Positions 12,901-25,846 are shown, numbered from the stretch's first letter. The stretch: DNA of 64,000 nucleotides from Acorus gramineus (GCA_030737835.1 JAUJYN010000042.1:301590-365589), one strand, 5' to 3'. The notes: generated from the sequence alone by a model not told the origin. Numbers and translations are program-made.

Positions 12901-15900
12901 GGGAGTTTAAAATCGGTGTTTTGGTTGAACAAGCGGATCTTTCGTTATTTGGGGCCAAAAAATCGTTTTCGGAAAGAAACTGGAATTTGAGTCGATAACC
13001 GCGGGTTTGGGTAGCAAAATGATTTTTGGGGGGAGAGAGAATGGTTTTCTTGCTGAAAATCATGGGTATTTTTGGCCGACGAGACCGTGTTTGGGTTGAA
13101 AATGGTAGTTGGGAAGAAAAACGGTGATTTTGTTATTTCGGTGAGGAAATGGTATTTGTATTGAAAATTGGTGTTTAGGTAGGTAAAATGCTTTGTTTTT
13201 TTTTTTTTTGTCGAAAAAATGGTACTGGGACAAAAATTGGTGCTCGGGTCGAAAGGTCGTGTTCGGACATGTAAAGTGGTGTTTGGGTCAGGAGAATGGA
13301 TTTTCGGTCGAAAAGTGTTGTCCCCTTCGAAAAGAAGTGTTTCAGTGAAAAAAAATGTAATCTGGTTCGAAATTGGCATTTGACTTTAAAAATGGTGTTT
13401 TCAATATTTCGGTAAAACAAAAACGGTGTCTACGTGGATGGAAAATTGGTGCTTGGGTTGAAAAAGAGTTTTTTAAAATAGGTTGAAAAGACAGTTTCTC
13501 GACAAAAACTGGTGTTTGGGTCAAAAAGTGGGATTTCTGTAAAACGAAAAAGGAATGCGTGTGCGTCGAAAAACTCTTGTTTTGTTTCCCAAAATGCGGT
13601 TTTGGTCCAGGAAATGATGTTTTGGCCGAAAAGGTGAAGATTGGGTCATAAAATGGTTTTTCGGCTAGAAAAATGCGGTTTGGGTGGAAAAAATGGCATT
13701 TTGGCCGAAAAAAATGATGTCCTGGTCAGAACGCTGTGTTTCTCTTGAAAAATGATGTTTGGTACGAAAAATAGTGTTTCGGTAAAAAACAAATTGTGTT
13801 TTCATTCTTTGGGCATAGAAGTTTCTTTTGCTTTAAAAGTTGGTCTCTGGGTTGAAATGACGGAGCTTTCGTTATTTTGGGGTCAAAAAATTGTTTCCGT
13901 ACAGAAATCGGAGTTTGAGTAGGAAACTTCGGGTTTGGGGGCCAAAATGCTGTTTGGGGATGAGAAAATGGTGTTTCGGCCGAAAAAAAAAATGCAGTTT
14001 GGGTCGATAAGGTGTTTCGTTCGAAAAATGAGGTTTCGATCCGGAAAAATGGGTACTCGATCGAAAAAACTGCGTTTGGGTCGAAGGCGGTAGTCGGGTA
14101 GAAAAATAGTGTTTTCTTTATTTTTGGTGAAAAAAATGGTATTTGCATCGAGAAAGGGTGTTGGGGTCTGTAAAATGGTTTTTTTTTTCTTTTATTATTT
14201 GTGTCAAAATATGGCATTGGGAGAAAAAGTGGAGCTTGGGTCGAAAGGCGGTGTTTGGATAGTAAGTAAAATGGTGTTTGGGTCAGGAAAATGGCGTTTT
14301 TCCCTATTTGGGAGTTTAAAATCGGTGTTTTGGTTGAACAAGCGGATCTTTCGTTATTTGGGGCCAAAAAATCGTTTTCGGAAAGAAACTGGAATTTGAG
14401 TCGATAACCGCTGGTTTGGGTAGCAAAATGATTTTTGGGGGGAGAGAGAATGGTTTTCTTGCTGAAAATCATGGGTATTTTTGGTCGACGAGACCGTGTT
14501 TGGGTCGAAAATGGAAGTTGGGAAGAAAAACAGGGATTTTGTTATTTCGGAGAAGAATGGTATTTGCATTGAAAATCGGCCTTTGGGTAGGTAAAATGGT
14601 ATTTTTTTTTTTTATGTCGAAAAAATGGTACTGGGACAAAAATTGGTGCTCGGGTCGAAAGGTCGTGTTCGGACATGTAAAGTGGTGTTAGGGGAATGGA
14701 TTTTCGGTCGAAAAGTGTTGTCCCCTTCGAAAAGAAGTGTTTCGTTGAAAAAAATAAATGTAATCTGGTTCGAAATTGGCATTTGGCTTGAAGAATAGTG
14801 TTTTCAATATTTCGGTAAAGCAAAAACGGTGTCTACGTGGATGGAAAATTGGTGCTTGGGTTGAAAATGAGTTTTTTAAAATAGGTTGAAAAAACAGTTT
14901 CTCGACAAAAACTGGTGTTTGGGTCAAAAAGTGGGCTTTGTGTAAAAAGAAAAAGGAATACGTGTGCGTCGAAAAACTCTTGTTTTGTTTCCCAAAATGC
15001 GGTTTGGATCCAGAAAATGATGTTTTGGCCGAAAAGGTGAAGATTGGGTCGTGAAATGGTTTTTCGGCTAGAAAAATGCGGTTTGGGTGGAAAGAATGGG
15101 GTTTTGGCCGAAACAAATGATGTCCCCGTCGGAACGCTGTGTTTCTCTAGAAAAATGATGTTTGGTTCCAAAAATGGTGTTTCGGTAAAAAAAACAAATT
15201 GTGTTTTCATTCTTTGGGTATAGAAGTTTCTTTTACGTTAAAAGTTGGTCTCTGGGTTGAAATGACGGAGCTTTCGTTATTTTGGGGTCAAAAAATTGTT
15301 TCCGTTCGGAAACCGGAGTTTGAGTCGGAAACCTCGGGTTTGGGGCCCAAAATGCTATTTGGGGTGAGAAAATGGTGTTTCGGCAAAAAAAAAATGCAGT
15401 TCGGGTCGATAAGGTGTTTCGTTTGAAAAATGAGGTTTCGATCCGAAAAAATGGGTACTCGATCGAAAAAACTGCGTTCGGGTCGAATATGGTAGTTGGG
15501 TAGAAAAATAGTGTTTTCTTTATTTTGGTGAAAAAAATGGTATTTGCATCGAGAAAGGGTGTTGGGGTCTGTAAAATGGTTTTTTTTTTCTTTTATTATT
15601 TGTGTCAAAATATGGCATTGGGAGAAAAAGTGGAGCTTGGGTCGAAAGGCGGTGTTTGGATAGTAAGTAAAATGGTGTTTGGGTCAGGAAAATGGCGTTT
15701 TTCCCTATTTGGGAGTTTAAAATCGGTGTTTTGGTTGAACAAGCGGATCTTTCGTTATTTGGGGCCAAAAAATCGTTTTCGGAAAGAAACTGGAATTTGA
15801 GTCGATAACCGCTGGTTTGGGTAGCAAAATGATTTTTGGGGGGAGAGAGAATGGTTTTCTTGCTGAAAATCATGGGTATTTTTGGTCGACGAGACCGTGT

Positions 15901-18900
15901 TTGGGTCGAAAATGGAAGTTGGGAAGAAAAACAGGGATTTTGTTATTTCGGAGAAGGAATGGTATTTGCATTGAAAATCGGCCTTTGGTAGGTAAAATGG
16001 TATTTTTTTTTTTTATGTCGAAAAAATGGTACTGGGACAAAAATTGGTGCTCGGGTCGAAAGGTCGTGTTCGGACATGTAAAGTGGTGTTAGGGGAATGG
16101 ATTTTCGGTCGAAAAGTGTTGTCCCCTTCGAAAAGAAGTGTTTCGTTGAAAAAAATAAATGTAATCTGGTTCGAAATTGGCATTTGGCTTGAAGAATAGT
16201 GTTTTCAATATTTCGGTAAAACAAAAACGGTGTCTACGTGGATGGAAAATTGGTGCTTGGGTTGAAAAGGAGTTTTTTAAAATAGGTTGAAAAAACAGTT
16301 TCTCGACAAAAACTGGTGTTTGGGTCAAAAAGTGGGATTTGTGTAGAAAGAAAAAGGAATGCGTGTGCGTCGAAAAACTCTTGTTTTGTTTCCCAAAATG
16401 CGGTTTGGATCCAGAAAATGATGTTTTGGCCGAAAAGGTGAAGATTGGGTCGTGAAATGGTTTTTCGGCTAGAAAAATGCGGTTTGGGTGGAAAGAATGG
16501 GGTTTTGGCCGAAACAAATGATGTCCCGGTCGGAACACTGTGTTTCTCTTGAAAAATGATGTTTGGTTCGAAAAATGGTGTTTCGGTAAAAAAAAAATTG
16601 TGCTTTCATTCTTTGGGTATAGAAGTTTCTTTTGCTTTAAAAGTTGGTCTCTGGGTTGAAATGACGGAGCTTTCGTTATTTTGGGGTCAAAAAATTGTTT
16701 CCGTACGGAAATCGGAGTTTGAGTCGGAAACTTCGGGTTTGGGGCCCAAAATGCTATTTGGGGGTGATAAAATGGTGTTTCGGCCGAAAAAAAAAAAAAA
16801 ACAGAGTTTGGGTCGATAAGGTGTTTCGTTCGAAAAATGAGGTTTCGATTTGAAAAAATGGGTACTCGATCGAAAAAACTGCGTTTGGGTCGAAGGCGGT
16901 AGTCGGGTAGAAAAATAGTGTTTTCTTTATTTTTGGTGAAAAAAATGGTATTTGCATCGAGAAAGGGTGTTGGGGTCTGTAAAATGGTTTTTTTTTTCTT
17001 TTATTATTTGTGTCAAAATATGGCATTGGGAGAAAAAGTGGAGCTTGGGTCGAAAGGCGGTGTTTGGATAGTAAGTAAAATGGTGTTTGGGTCAGGAAAA
17101 TGGCGTTTTTCCCTATTTGGGAGTTTAAAATCGGTGTTTTGGTTGAACAAGCGGATCTTTCGTTATTTGGGGCCAAAAAATCGTTTTCGGAAAGAAACTG
17201 GAATTTGAGTCGATAACCGCTGGTTTGGGTAGCAAAATGATTTTTGGGGGGAGAGAGAATGGTTTTCTTGCTGAAAATCATGGGTATTTTTGGTCGACGA
17301 GACCGTGTTTGGGTCGAAAATGGAAGTTGGGAAGAAAAACAGGGATTTTGTTATTTCGGAGAAGGAATGGTATTTGCATTGAAAATCGGCCTTTGGTAGG
17401 TAAAATGGTATTTTTTTTTTTTATGTCGAAAAAATGGTACTGGGACAAAAATTGGTGCTCGGGTCGAAAGGTCGTGTTCGGACATGTAAAGTGGTGTTAG
17501 GGGAATGGATTTTCGGTCGAAAAGTGTTGTCCCCTTCGAAAAGAAGTGTTTCGTTGAAAAAAATAAATGTAATCTGGTTCGAAATTGGCATTTGACTTTA
17601 AGAATAGTGTTTTCAATATTTCGGTAAAACAAAAACGGTGTCTACGTGGATGGAAAATTGGTGCTTGGGTGGAAAAGGTGTTTTTTAAAACAGGGTGAAA
17701 AAAAAGTTTTTCTACAAAAACTGGTGTTTGGATCAAAAAGTGGGATTTTTGTAAAAAGAAAAAGGAATGCGTGTGCGTCGAAAAACTCTTGTTTTGTTTC
17801 CCAAAATGCGGTTTTGGTCCAGGAAATGATGTTTTGGCCGAAAAGGTGAAGATTGGGTCGTAAAATGGATTTTCGGCTGAAAAATGTGGTTTGGGTGGAA
17901 AAAATGGCATTTTGGCCGAAACAAATGATGTCCCGGTCGGAACACTGTGTTTCTCTTGAAAAATGATGTTTGGTTCGAAAAATGGTGTTTCAGTTAAAAA
18001 CAAATTGTGTTTTCATTCTTTGGGTATAGAAATTTTTTTTACGTTAAAAGTTGGTCTCTGGGTTGAAATGACGGAGCTTTCGTTATTTTGGGGTCAAAAA
18101 ATTGTTTCCGTACGGAAACTGGAGTTTGAGTAGAAAACCTCGGGTTTGGGGCCCAAAATGCTATTTGGGGGGGTGAGAAAATGGTGTTTCGACCGAAAAA
18201 AATGCATATTCGGTCGATAAGGTGTTTCGTTCGAAAAATGAGGTTTCGATATGAAAAAATGGGTACTTGATCGGAAAAACTGCGTTTGGGTCGAAAATGG
18301 TAGTTGGGTAGAAAAATAGTGTTTTCTTTATTTTTGGTGAAAATGGTATTTGCATCGAGAAAGGGTGTTGGGGTCTGTAAAATGGTTTTTTTTTTCTTTT
18401 ATTATTTGTGTCAAAATATGGCATTGGGAGAAAAAGTGGAGCTTGGGTCGAAAGGCGGTGTTTGGATAGTAAGTAAAATGGTGTTTGGGTCAGGAAAATG
18501 GCGTTTTTCCCTATTTGGGAGTTTAAAATCGGTGTTTTGGTTGAACAAGCGGATCTTTCGTTATTTGGGGCCAAAAAATCGTTTTCGGAAAGAAACTGGA
18601 ATTTGAGTCGATAACCGCTGGTTTGGGTAGCAAAATGCTTTTTGGGGAGAGGGAGAATGGTTTTCTGGCAGAAAATCATGGGTATTTTTGGTCGACAATA
18701 CCGTGTTTGGGTCGAAAATGGTAGTTGGGAAGAAAAACAGGGATTTTGTTCTTTCGGAGAAGGAATGGTATTTGCATTGAAAATTGGCCTTTGGGTAGGT
18801 AAAATGGTATTTTTTTTTTTTATGTCGAAAAAATGGTACTGGGACAAAAATTGGTGCTCGGGTCGAAAGGTCGTGTTCGGACATGTAAAGTGGTGTTAGG

Positions 18901-19719
18901 GGAATGGATTTTCGGTCGAAAAGTGTTGTCCCCTTCGAAAAGAAGTGTTTCGTTGAAAAAAATAAATGTAATCTGGTTCGAAATTGGCATTTGGCATTAA
19001 GAATAGTGTTTTCAATATTTCGGTAAAACAAAAACGGTGTCTACGTGGATGGAAAATTGGTGCTTGGGTGGAAAAGGTGTTTTTTAAAACAGGATGAAAA
19101 AAAAGTTTTTCTACAAAAACTGGTGTTTGGATCAAAAAGTGGGATTTTTGTAAAAGGAAAAAGGAATGCGTGTGCGTCGAAAAACTCTTGTTTTGTTTCC
19201 CAAAATATGGTTTGGGTCCAGAAAATGATGTTTTGGCTGAAAAGGTGAAGATTGGATCGTGAAATGGTTTTTCGGCTGAAAAATGTGGTTTGGTTGGAAA
19301 AAAAAATGGTGTTCTGGCCGAAAAAAATGATGTCCTGGTCGAAACATGGTGTTTCTCTTGAAAAATGATGTTTGGTTCGAAAAATGGTGTTTCGATAAAA
19401 AACAAATTGTGTTTTTATTCTTTGGGTATATAAGTTTTTTTTACGTTAAAAGTTGGTCTCTGGGTTGAAATGACGGAGCTTTCGTTATTTTGGGGTCAAG
19501 AAATTGTTTCCGTTCGGAAACTGGAGTTTGAGTCGGAAACTTCGGGTTTGGGGCCCAAAATGCTGTTTGGGGGTGAGAAAATGGTGTTTCGGCCGAAAAA
19601 AAATGCAGTTTGGGTCGATAAGGTGTTTCGTTCGAAAAATGAGGTTTCGATCCAAAAAAATGGGTACTCGATCGAAAAAACTGCGTTTGGGTCGAAAATG
19701 GTAGTTGGGTAGAAAAATA

Positions 19720-20577
19720 GTGTTTACTTTATTTTGGTGAAAAAAAGGTATTCGCATCGAAAAAGGGTGTTTGGGTCTGTAAAATGGTTTCTTTTTTCTT
19801 TTATTATTTGTGTCAAAATATGGTTTTGGGACAAAAAGTGGTGCTTAGGTCGAAAGGCGGTGTTTGGATAGTAAGTAAAACGGTGTTTGGGTCAAGAAAA
19901 TGGCGTTTTCCATATTTGGGAGTTTAAAATCGGTGTTTTGGTTGAACAAGCGGATCTTTCGTTATTTGGGGCCAAAAAATCGTTTTCGGAAAGAAACTGG
20001 AATTTGAGTCGATAACCGCTGGTTTGGGTAGCAAAATCATGGGTATTTTTGGTCGACGAGACCGTGTTTGGGTCAAAAATGGTAGTTGAGAAGAAAAACA
20101 GAGATTTTGTTATTTTGGAGAAGGAATGGTATTTGCATTGAAAATTGGCCTTTGGGTGGGTAAAATGGTTTTAATTTTTTTTTTCTGGGTCGAAAATATG
20201 GTAGTGGGACAAAAAATGGGTGCTCGGGTCGAAAGGTCGTGTTCGGACATGTAAAGTGGTGTTAGGGGAATGGTTTTTCGGTCGAAAATTTTTGTCCCCT
20301 TCGAAAAGAAATGTTTCGTAGAAAAAAAAAATGTAATCTGGTTCGAAAATGGCATTTGGCTTTAAAGAATAGTATTTTCATTATTTTGGTATAAAAAAAA
20401 CGGTGTCTACGTGGAAAATTGGTGCGTGGGTTGAAAAGGAGTTTTTTAAAATAGGTTGAAAAGACAGTTTCTCGACAAAAACTGGTGTTTGGGTCAAAAA
20501 GTGGGATTTGTGTAGAAAGAAAAAGGAATGTGTGTGCGTCGAAAGCTCTTGTTTATTTTCCCAAATGCGGTTTGGAT
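19720..20577 (+). repeat. Terminal, diverged and truncated satellite unit
   Basis: The last unit has many private substitutions and lacks about 38 bp near 20036, where GTAGCAAAATC runs directly into ATGGGTATTTTTGG. It ends at TTTGGAT (20577), where other units continue with CCAGAAAATG. The next bases belong to a family-B LTR in reverse orientation. Homology to both sides overlaps by about 2 bp (AT). Confidence 0.85.
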
Positions 20578-21779
20578 GGTCATTAATCACATAAGCACAC
20601 AAGGTAACTTAAGCATGCGTTGGATATCACCAACTTAAAAGGTAACGGCCAAGCGCGATCTCGCGTACTAACAGGTGCATGCCAATATTCCAAACAAACC
20701 TAAGTCGAGTAGGAAATCGCATCTACTTACTCAGTCCGTCAAGAGGGAGAGGGCGAGAGAGATCATCATCTCATGAAGTCGGTCATAGCTTTGCCCCATT
20801 AGCATGGGCGCAACAACTACACCATGCCCTCGAGTCTTATCGCAAGGGAATATTAGGCAGGTGCCCGTTATTAACCCAATTTTAATCATGCTGGATATTC
20901 CAATTAATATGGTGGGAGTAGTATTACAATACTACCTAAGGCATGCCATATTCTATACATCAATACACATTACAGCAATACATGCCCATACTAGAGGGGC
21001 GCATGCAACACAATCATTCATACATGGATACAATATATGTAATATAAGCCTAGCATGCAAGATATCTAACATATTATATAGTCTAAGCATGGTCATACTA
21101 CTTATCTACACAAGTAGTATAGCTAGGACGCCCCATCGATGCGCGACGCACGACTACGCGCGTCGAGCGCATCTGGAGAGGGGGGGGGATTGGACCAAAC
21201 AACTCACCTCAACCCGAGACCTCGCGCATCCCATCCGATGAGATCTGCAAGGTAAGGGCACGCACCCGCCTGCGCCTGCCAGCGCCCCTCTGCTCATGCA
21301 TCTGTGAGCGCTCGCGCGCGGACAGACTCGCGCGCGCGCCCAGCATTCCCCAACCCTCTCCCCCTTGCCCCTACATGCACCCAACTCAAAACACCTCACA
21401 TGCATGCCCTCCCAAACACCCTAACATGCATAAAAGCTAATTAAAGAAGAGGGAAACTCCCCAAAAGAGAGGGGGAGGGCAGGGGGAGATGTAGGGGCTC
21501 GCAAGCGCACCCTTGACCACCTTGACCGCCACCACCACTACCACCACCTCCATCTTTGCTTCTCTTCTTCATGGCTGAACCAAAGGGGAGGGGAAAGAAA
21601 ATAAGGGGATCCACCATGGGAGGAGGAGAGGGAGGAGAAACAATCAACAATACAATGCATACACACACACACTCACCTAGTCTTGCACTTGCACTTCCTC
21701 TTCTTGCTCCATCTTCTTCTCTTTGACATTTCATCAAACACTTGGGGAGTGTGTGAAAGAGAGAAAGAGAGCCCCAAAG

Positions 21780-24700
21780 TGTCACGCCCCAGGGCGGCCG
21801 TCCCCGGTACGCGGCAAGTGTATATATATAATATCAGAATCTACACAGGAGGTCAATAATATATATCATACACAAACAACCAGAATGACACACAGACAAC
21901 AAAGACTGACATGATATATACACCAAATGCGGAAGCAAAAGACTGAATCTGTAAATAAACATTCTACAGACTCGATACTCAATCATCTGTCTTGTGAGAG
22001 CCAATATACACCAATACAACTGAATATATACAAACGCGTGCCAAGCACGGAAATAACATACATACAGTCAAGAAGGGATGCTGATAACCTCTGGCACTCG
22101 CGGAACGTGGCGCTGCTCCGCTACTGAAGAAATCCCTCGGAAAGCTCCAACTGCTGCTCCGGCTCTAGCTCAGGCTCAGTGACCACTGGGGAAAAACATA
22201 TGCGAGGTGAGCTACACGCTCAGTGAACAGCACAACCCATGCATCACAGACAATATTTACCACAATTCCATTATTTATCCAACCTCTAAGTGGCATAACA
22301 ACATAATCCAGTGGTTCGTACCTCGTCGAACCACCACACCCTCACCCTCACCCACCAATGGGTGACATAGGCTATTGGGACTGATAATCATCCAATCACA
22401 AATCCAGTAGGTCGCTCATCGCCAACCCACTACACCCTCACCCTCACCCTACCACGGGTGTCATAGGATATTGGGATTGACTAGGCTGTTGGTCACCCTT
22501 GGTCCACCGATAGTCTCCTCCACTCCGTAGGCCGCTGGCCTTCACCCATAACTTCAGCGCAGTCCGTCACAAATATCGGGAGGCTCCTACTGATGGGAGC
22601 CCTCGAAAGGGGCGACCTTATCACGCTGGGGCAGTCTCTACACGGATCCAACGAAGGGAAACAGAACAGCCTATCCATACGCATATGATCCACTCGGATC
22701 CGCTGACAACACATCTCTACAATTCTAATGTCATGAACTCTTCAGAGTTCCTCCAGGGCGCATAACCAAGATGCGGGGAAACGTACAATAAAACCAAGGT
22801 TTGTAATATCATTGGGGGAAAGAACTCGGGAGGGCGGCGTGAGTTCCCGATATAGGATACCCCGACAACCAAACAAGGAACACAGAGTACCCTAACCCGG
22901 GTCTCACCGCTGTCCTCGCAAGGCCCCTCCCCTATAATATTCACTAAATGTGCTAATAATCATACGAGGTATATAACATTACTTATAATATTACTGGGAC
23001 TAGAAACCTTCGGAGGGCAGCATGAGGTCCCGATACAGGACATCCCGACAACCAAACAAGGAACACGGAGTACCCTAACACGGGTCTCAATGTTGACCTC
23101 GCAAGGCTCCTCCCTATAATATTATCTAAGGCATGCGAATTAACATACACTAGCATTTAATTTAATAAATAAACTAGTAGGACGCATGCATAGGCCGAGG
23201 TTTCCTATCATGAAACAGGGGGCATGGTGCATGGCTCTTACACCTATCCTAAGGGTGCAAGTCCCTAATATGCAAAGACTAGGGTAGCATGCATTCTACA
23301 TTTAAATCATGCAAGCATGGATTACATATTACTGCAGGTTAATATACATCCATGGTGCCCCAGGAGAGGTCGGTATACGCCCAAATGCGTATGACCCCTC
23401 TCTACTGGGTTGGATTGTCCCACTCACCGAAGTTCGGGTCGTCGCGCGACCGCCTGTCAGGATCTGCAAGACAGACATTTAATGGTGAGTTAAAATCCAC
23501 AGATACCACAAAACACACAACATACACAAATAAATACCCAAACCCAAATCAAACACCCAATACTCGGGCAAATGTGCATACGACCCGCACGCACGCTAGC
23601 CCGAGCACCCCGGTAACCACCCGCACGGCCCCCCGACCGCCCGGGTGCACCGCCGCGCCTCAGCCCACGCACCCCGCGCACCGCCGAACCTCCCGGGTGC
23701 ACCGCGCGCCCCCTGCGCCCCAGCGCAGCCGCCCGCGCACACCCCGCATGCCTCGCGCTGGCCCGCGAGCACCCCGCACGCCCCGCGCGTAGCGCCTCGC
23801 CCCGCGCGCACCCCGCGCACACCTCCAGCCCCCTATCCGCGCGCACTCTGCGCGCACCTACCATCCTCTACCCGCGCGCACCACCCGCTCGCACCCACTG
23901 CACCGCGCGCACGCCTGCGCCTTAGCCCAGCGCCCGGTATCCGCGGCTCAGCACCCGACGCTCAGCGCCCAGCACCCGGGACCCTCACCCAGCGCCCACG
24001 CGCACGCACGCACAACACGCGCCCAGCGCTCCTGGCAGCACGCGCCCAACGTGCCTGCCAGCATGCCCGCGCTGCTGCCCGCGCTGCCTGCCTGCGCGCG
24101 TCGCCGAGTGGCCCGAGCATCGTTCGTCTTGCACGCCCAGCCACTGCCCGCTTGATGCCCGAGCACCCCCTGCCAGCTGCCCGAGCATGGCCTGCCCAGC
24201 CGGCCTGCCCTGCTCGCACAACCCGCAGCCATCCCGCTCCGCACACCTCCCCCTGCACCCCCCGAGCGCACGCCCGCGCGCGCGCCCGCACGCCCGCGCT
24301 CGCGCGCCCGGTAAACTGGTGCACCTGCTCCCAGCCTACCCGAGCTAGTCCTACCCAGCACGCCCAGCACGCACGCACTGCTGGCCACCAGCTCCCCCCG
24401 AGCGCACGCCCGCGCGCGCCCAGCCTGCTGCGCTGCTGTGCTGCTGCCGGTGCTGCCTGCTGCCCGGGACTGCCAGCCCACCTGCCCGAACAGCCTAGCT
24501 CCCTACCCGAGCTCCTCTACCACCAACACCGACCACCCCAAGGCCTCCGACCACCTCCACTGCCCTCCAACGGCCACCCACCGCCGCCTACCACCTCCCA
24601 ACCACAAATCCGACCTCCTAACAAGCATCTATGCAAGAAAAGAGGGGAAAGAGGGCTTACCGAGGGGAAGAAGGGAAGTCCGGATGCTCTCCGCGCACCG

Positions 24701-25242
24701 AAACCTTTCCCCAAGGGCTTCCAACGCCCGGATCTACCTCCACCACCGAAATGGCTCAAAACAGAGGAGAAGAGAGGGCGGACGGAGGGGTAAAACTCGT
24801 CGGAATCGAGATTTGAAACCACCGATCGGGACCCGATCTACACTTCCTAGGTTTTAGGTTTTTAGGTTTGAGGGGTCTAGAGGGCTCAAAAGTGAGAAAA
24901 GGAGAGAGGGGAGAGAGAGAAATCACTTGGTAGGGATGATGAATAGTGATTTCGAAAATTAGATCCCACCCTTATATAGTGTGCGACTTAAAAACCCAGA
25001 TACGCCCCAGAACTGTGAAATTTCGGAAACGTTACCGGAATTCGATGAAATTTTCGTGAGAGGCCTAAAATGGCACCAGGACACCAAATATGCAGTTAGA
25101 TTTTCAATCGGAGTCCCTCTAACTCAGGACGATAGCTAACAGTCCAAAAATTTAGCGGTTCCGATTGAAAACTGAAAAAAATGAAAAACTGCTAGAACGC
25201 TCCAACGGTTACCAGCAGGTTAAAAGAGACACAAATATAACA
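21780..25242 (-). mobile_element. Solo LTR, family A, reverse, TSD CAAAG
   Basis: It starts TGTCACGCCCCAGGGCGG and ends ACAAATATAACA. The perfect 5-bp duplication CAAAG flanks it (21775-21779 and 25243-25247). It has no internal region, so it is a solo LTR left by recombination between the two LTRs of one element. Read on the minus strand it holds a TATA-like box (about 24971-24978), a CpG-rich tract (about 23600-24480), predicted splice sites, two copies of a GGGTGA-rich repeat (22320-22480) and two copies of the ~110-bp CCGTGTTCCTTG module (22840-22935 and 23000-23115). Confidence 0.93.
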
Positions 25243-25589
25243 CAAAGAGAGGTCCACGTGGGGAGTGGGAGAGGGAGAGAGAGAGAGAGAGACTTTTTTC
25301 TCACATGGGGGGTGAGTGTAATGGAAAAATGTGGGGGTGAACCTAACCTAACCTCACCCACTAACACTTTAAATAACCAAATGGATGCTTCACCACTAAG
25401 CAAAGGGGGGTAAGGTTACCCAAGGTCACCACATTCACCAAAATATCTCAAACTATTCGACTAATCAAACCAGGAACTCTCAAAACCTGGATACAGTTCG
25501 GAACTGCATATTTTTCAAAACGTTACCAGAATTCGATGAAATTTTTATGGGTAGTACTAAACGGTACCAGGACCCATAATATGCAGTTA

Positions 25590-25607
25590 GGCGGTGTTTG
25601 GTGCATC
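25590..25607 (+). repeat. Left terminal inverted repeat of Harbinger
   Basis: GGCGGTGTTTGGTGCATC pairs with the complement of the right end (GGCGGCGTTTGGCTGCAG). Thirteen or so of the first 15 positions match. The GG(C/G)-rich start with GTTTGG is common in plant PIF/Harbinger and Tourist elements. Confidence 0.88.
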
Positions 25608-25838
25608 CACTATTAAGAGCTTATTTAGCTGAAACCGGATAATCAGAGTTTATTGAGTATAAGAAGTGTTTGGTTGATAGCACAAAATAAGAGCTTATCT
25701 TTCCTCCATCCTCTAAATAAGCTCGAATAATTTCAGCTGAATCCCGTCCACTTAATAATCCGCAGTCGCCTTTCCTCGTTTTTAAACCGAGGTGAAATGA
25801 CCTCTGTACCCCTAGAACTTAACCCAAATTACCAGAGG

Positions 25839-25846
25839 TATAAAAG
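25839..25846 (+). promoter_or_regulatory. Candidate TATA box of Harbinger genes
   Basis: TATAAAAG lies about 250 bp inside the left end and is followed at 30 bp by a CT-rich stretch (CATCTCTCTCTCTCC), typical of a plant transcription start. No open frame of note follows for more than 1 kb, so the first exon is probably untranslated, with an intron leading to the AG just before the ATG at 35423. A family-A retrotransposon now sits in that interval. Confidence 0.5.

Larger units (their letters stand above)
1..20577 (+). repeat. Satellite array, ~1.40-kb higher-order unit
   Basis: Head-to-tail array in one orientation. Taking the conserved GTGTTTTCTTTAT as anchor, units start at 185, 1577, 2971, 4367, 5766, 7166, 8566, 9901, 11302, 12703, 14109, 15511, 16918, 18319 and (as GTGTTTACTTTAT) 19720. 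Spacing is 1392-1407 bp, except one 1335-bp unit. Each unit is made of degenerate 19-21 bp monomers of the type CGAAAAATGGTGTTTGGGT. The plus strand is poor in C, and much of its C lies in TCGA or TTCG contexts. Units are most alike in the array body and more diverged after about 18600, the usual pattern for an array edge. Long open frames on both strands come from this composition and are not genes. I do not recognise the satellite family. Confidence 0.97.

Noticed and set aside
423-19757. Long minus-strand open frames (up to about 355 codons) and repeated plus-strand frames in the satellite
   Set aside because: They recur at the unit period, occur on both strands over the same bases, and follow from the scarcity of stop-forming words in this composition. 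Proteins are low-complexity with no domain, and frames break by homopolymer changes between units.
21118-21190. tRNA-like or intrinsic terminator hairpin
   Set aside because: The inverted repeats lie in an LTR and lack a tRNA cloverleaf, A/B boxes or a T tract. They are reported as LTR hairpins instead.
22338-22455. CCCTCACCCTCACCC as interstitial telomere repeat
   Set aside because: The repeat is GGGTGA, not the plant telomere unit TTTAGGG. Runs are only three units long and sit at fixed places inside LTRs.
23645-24793. 382-codon Pro/Ala/Arg-rich frame
   Set aside because: It lies in the CpG-rich tract of a solo LTR, where all six frames are open for long stretches. Equivalent LTR copies do not keep the frame.
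20577-25589. CRISPR-like or phage-like regular repeats
   Set aside because: Repeats here are LTR minisatellites and duplicated LTR modules in plant DNA. There are no uniform spacers and no cas genes.
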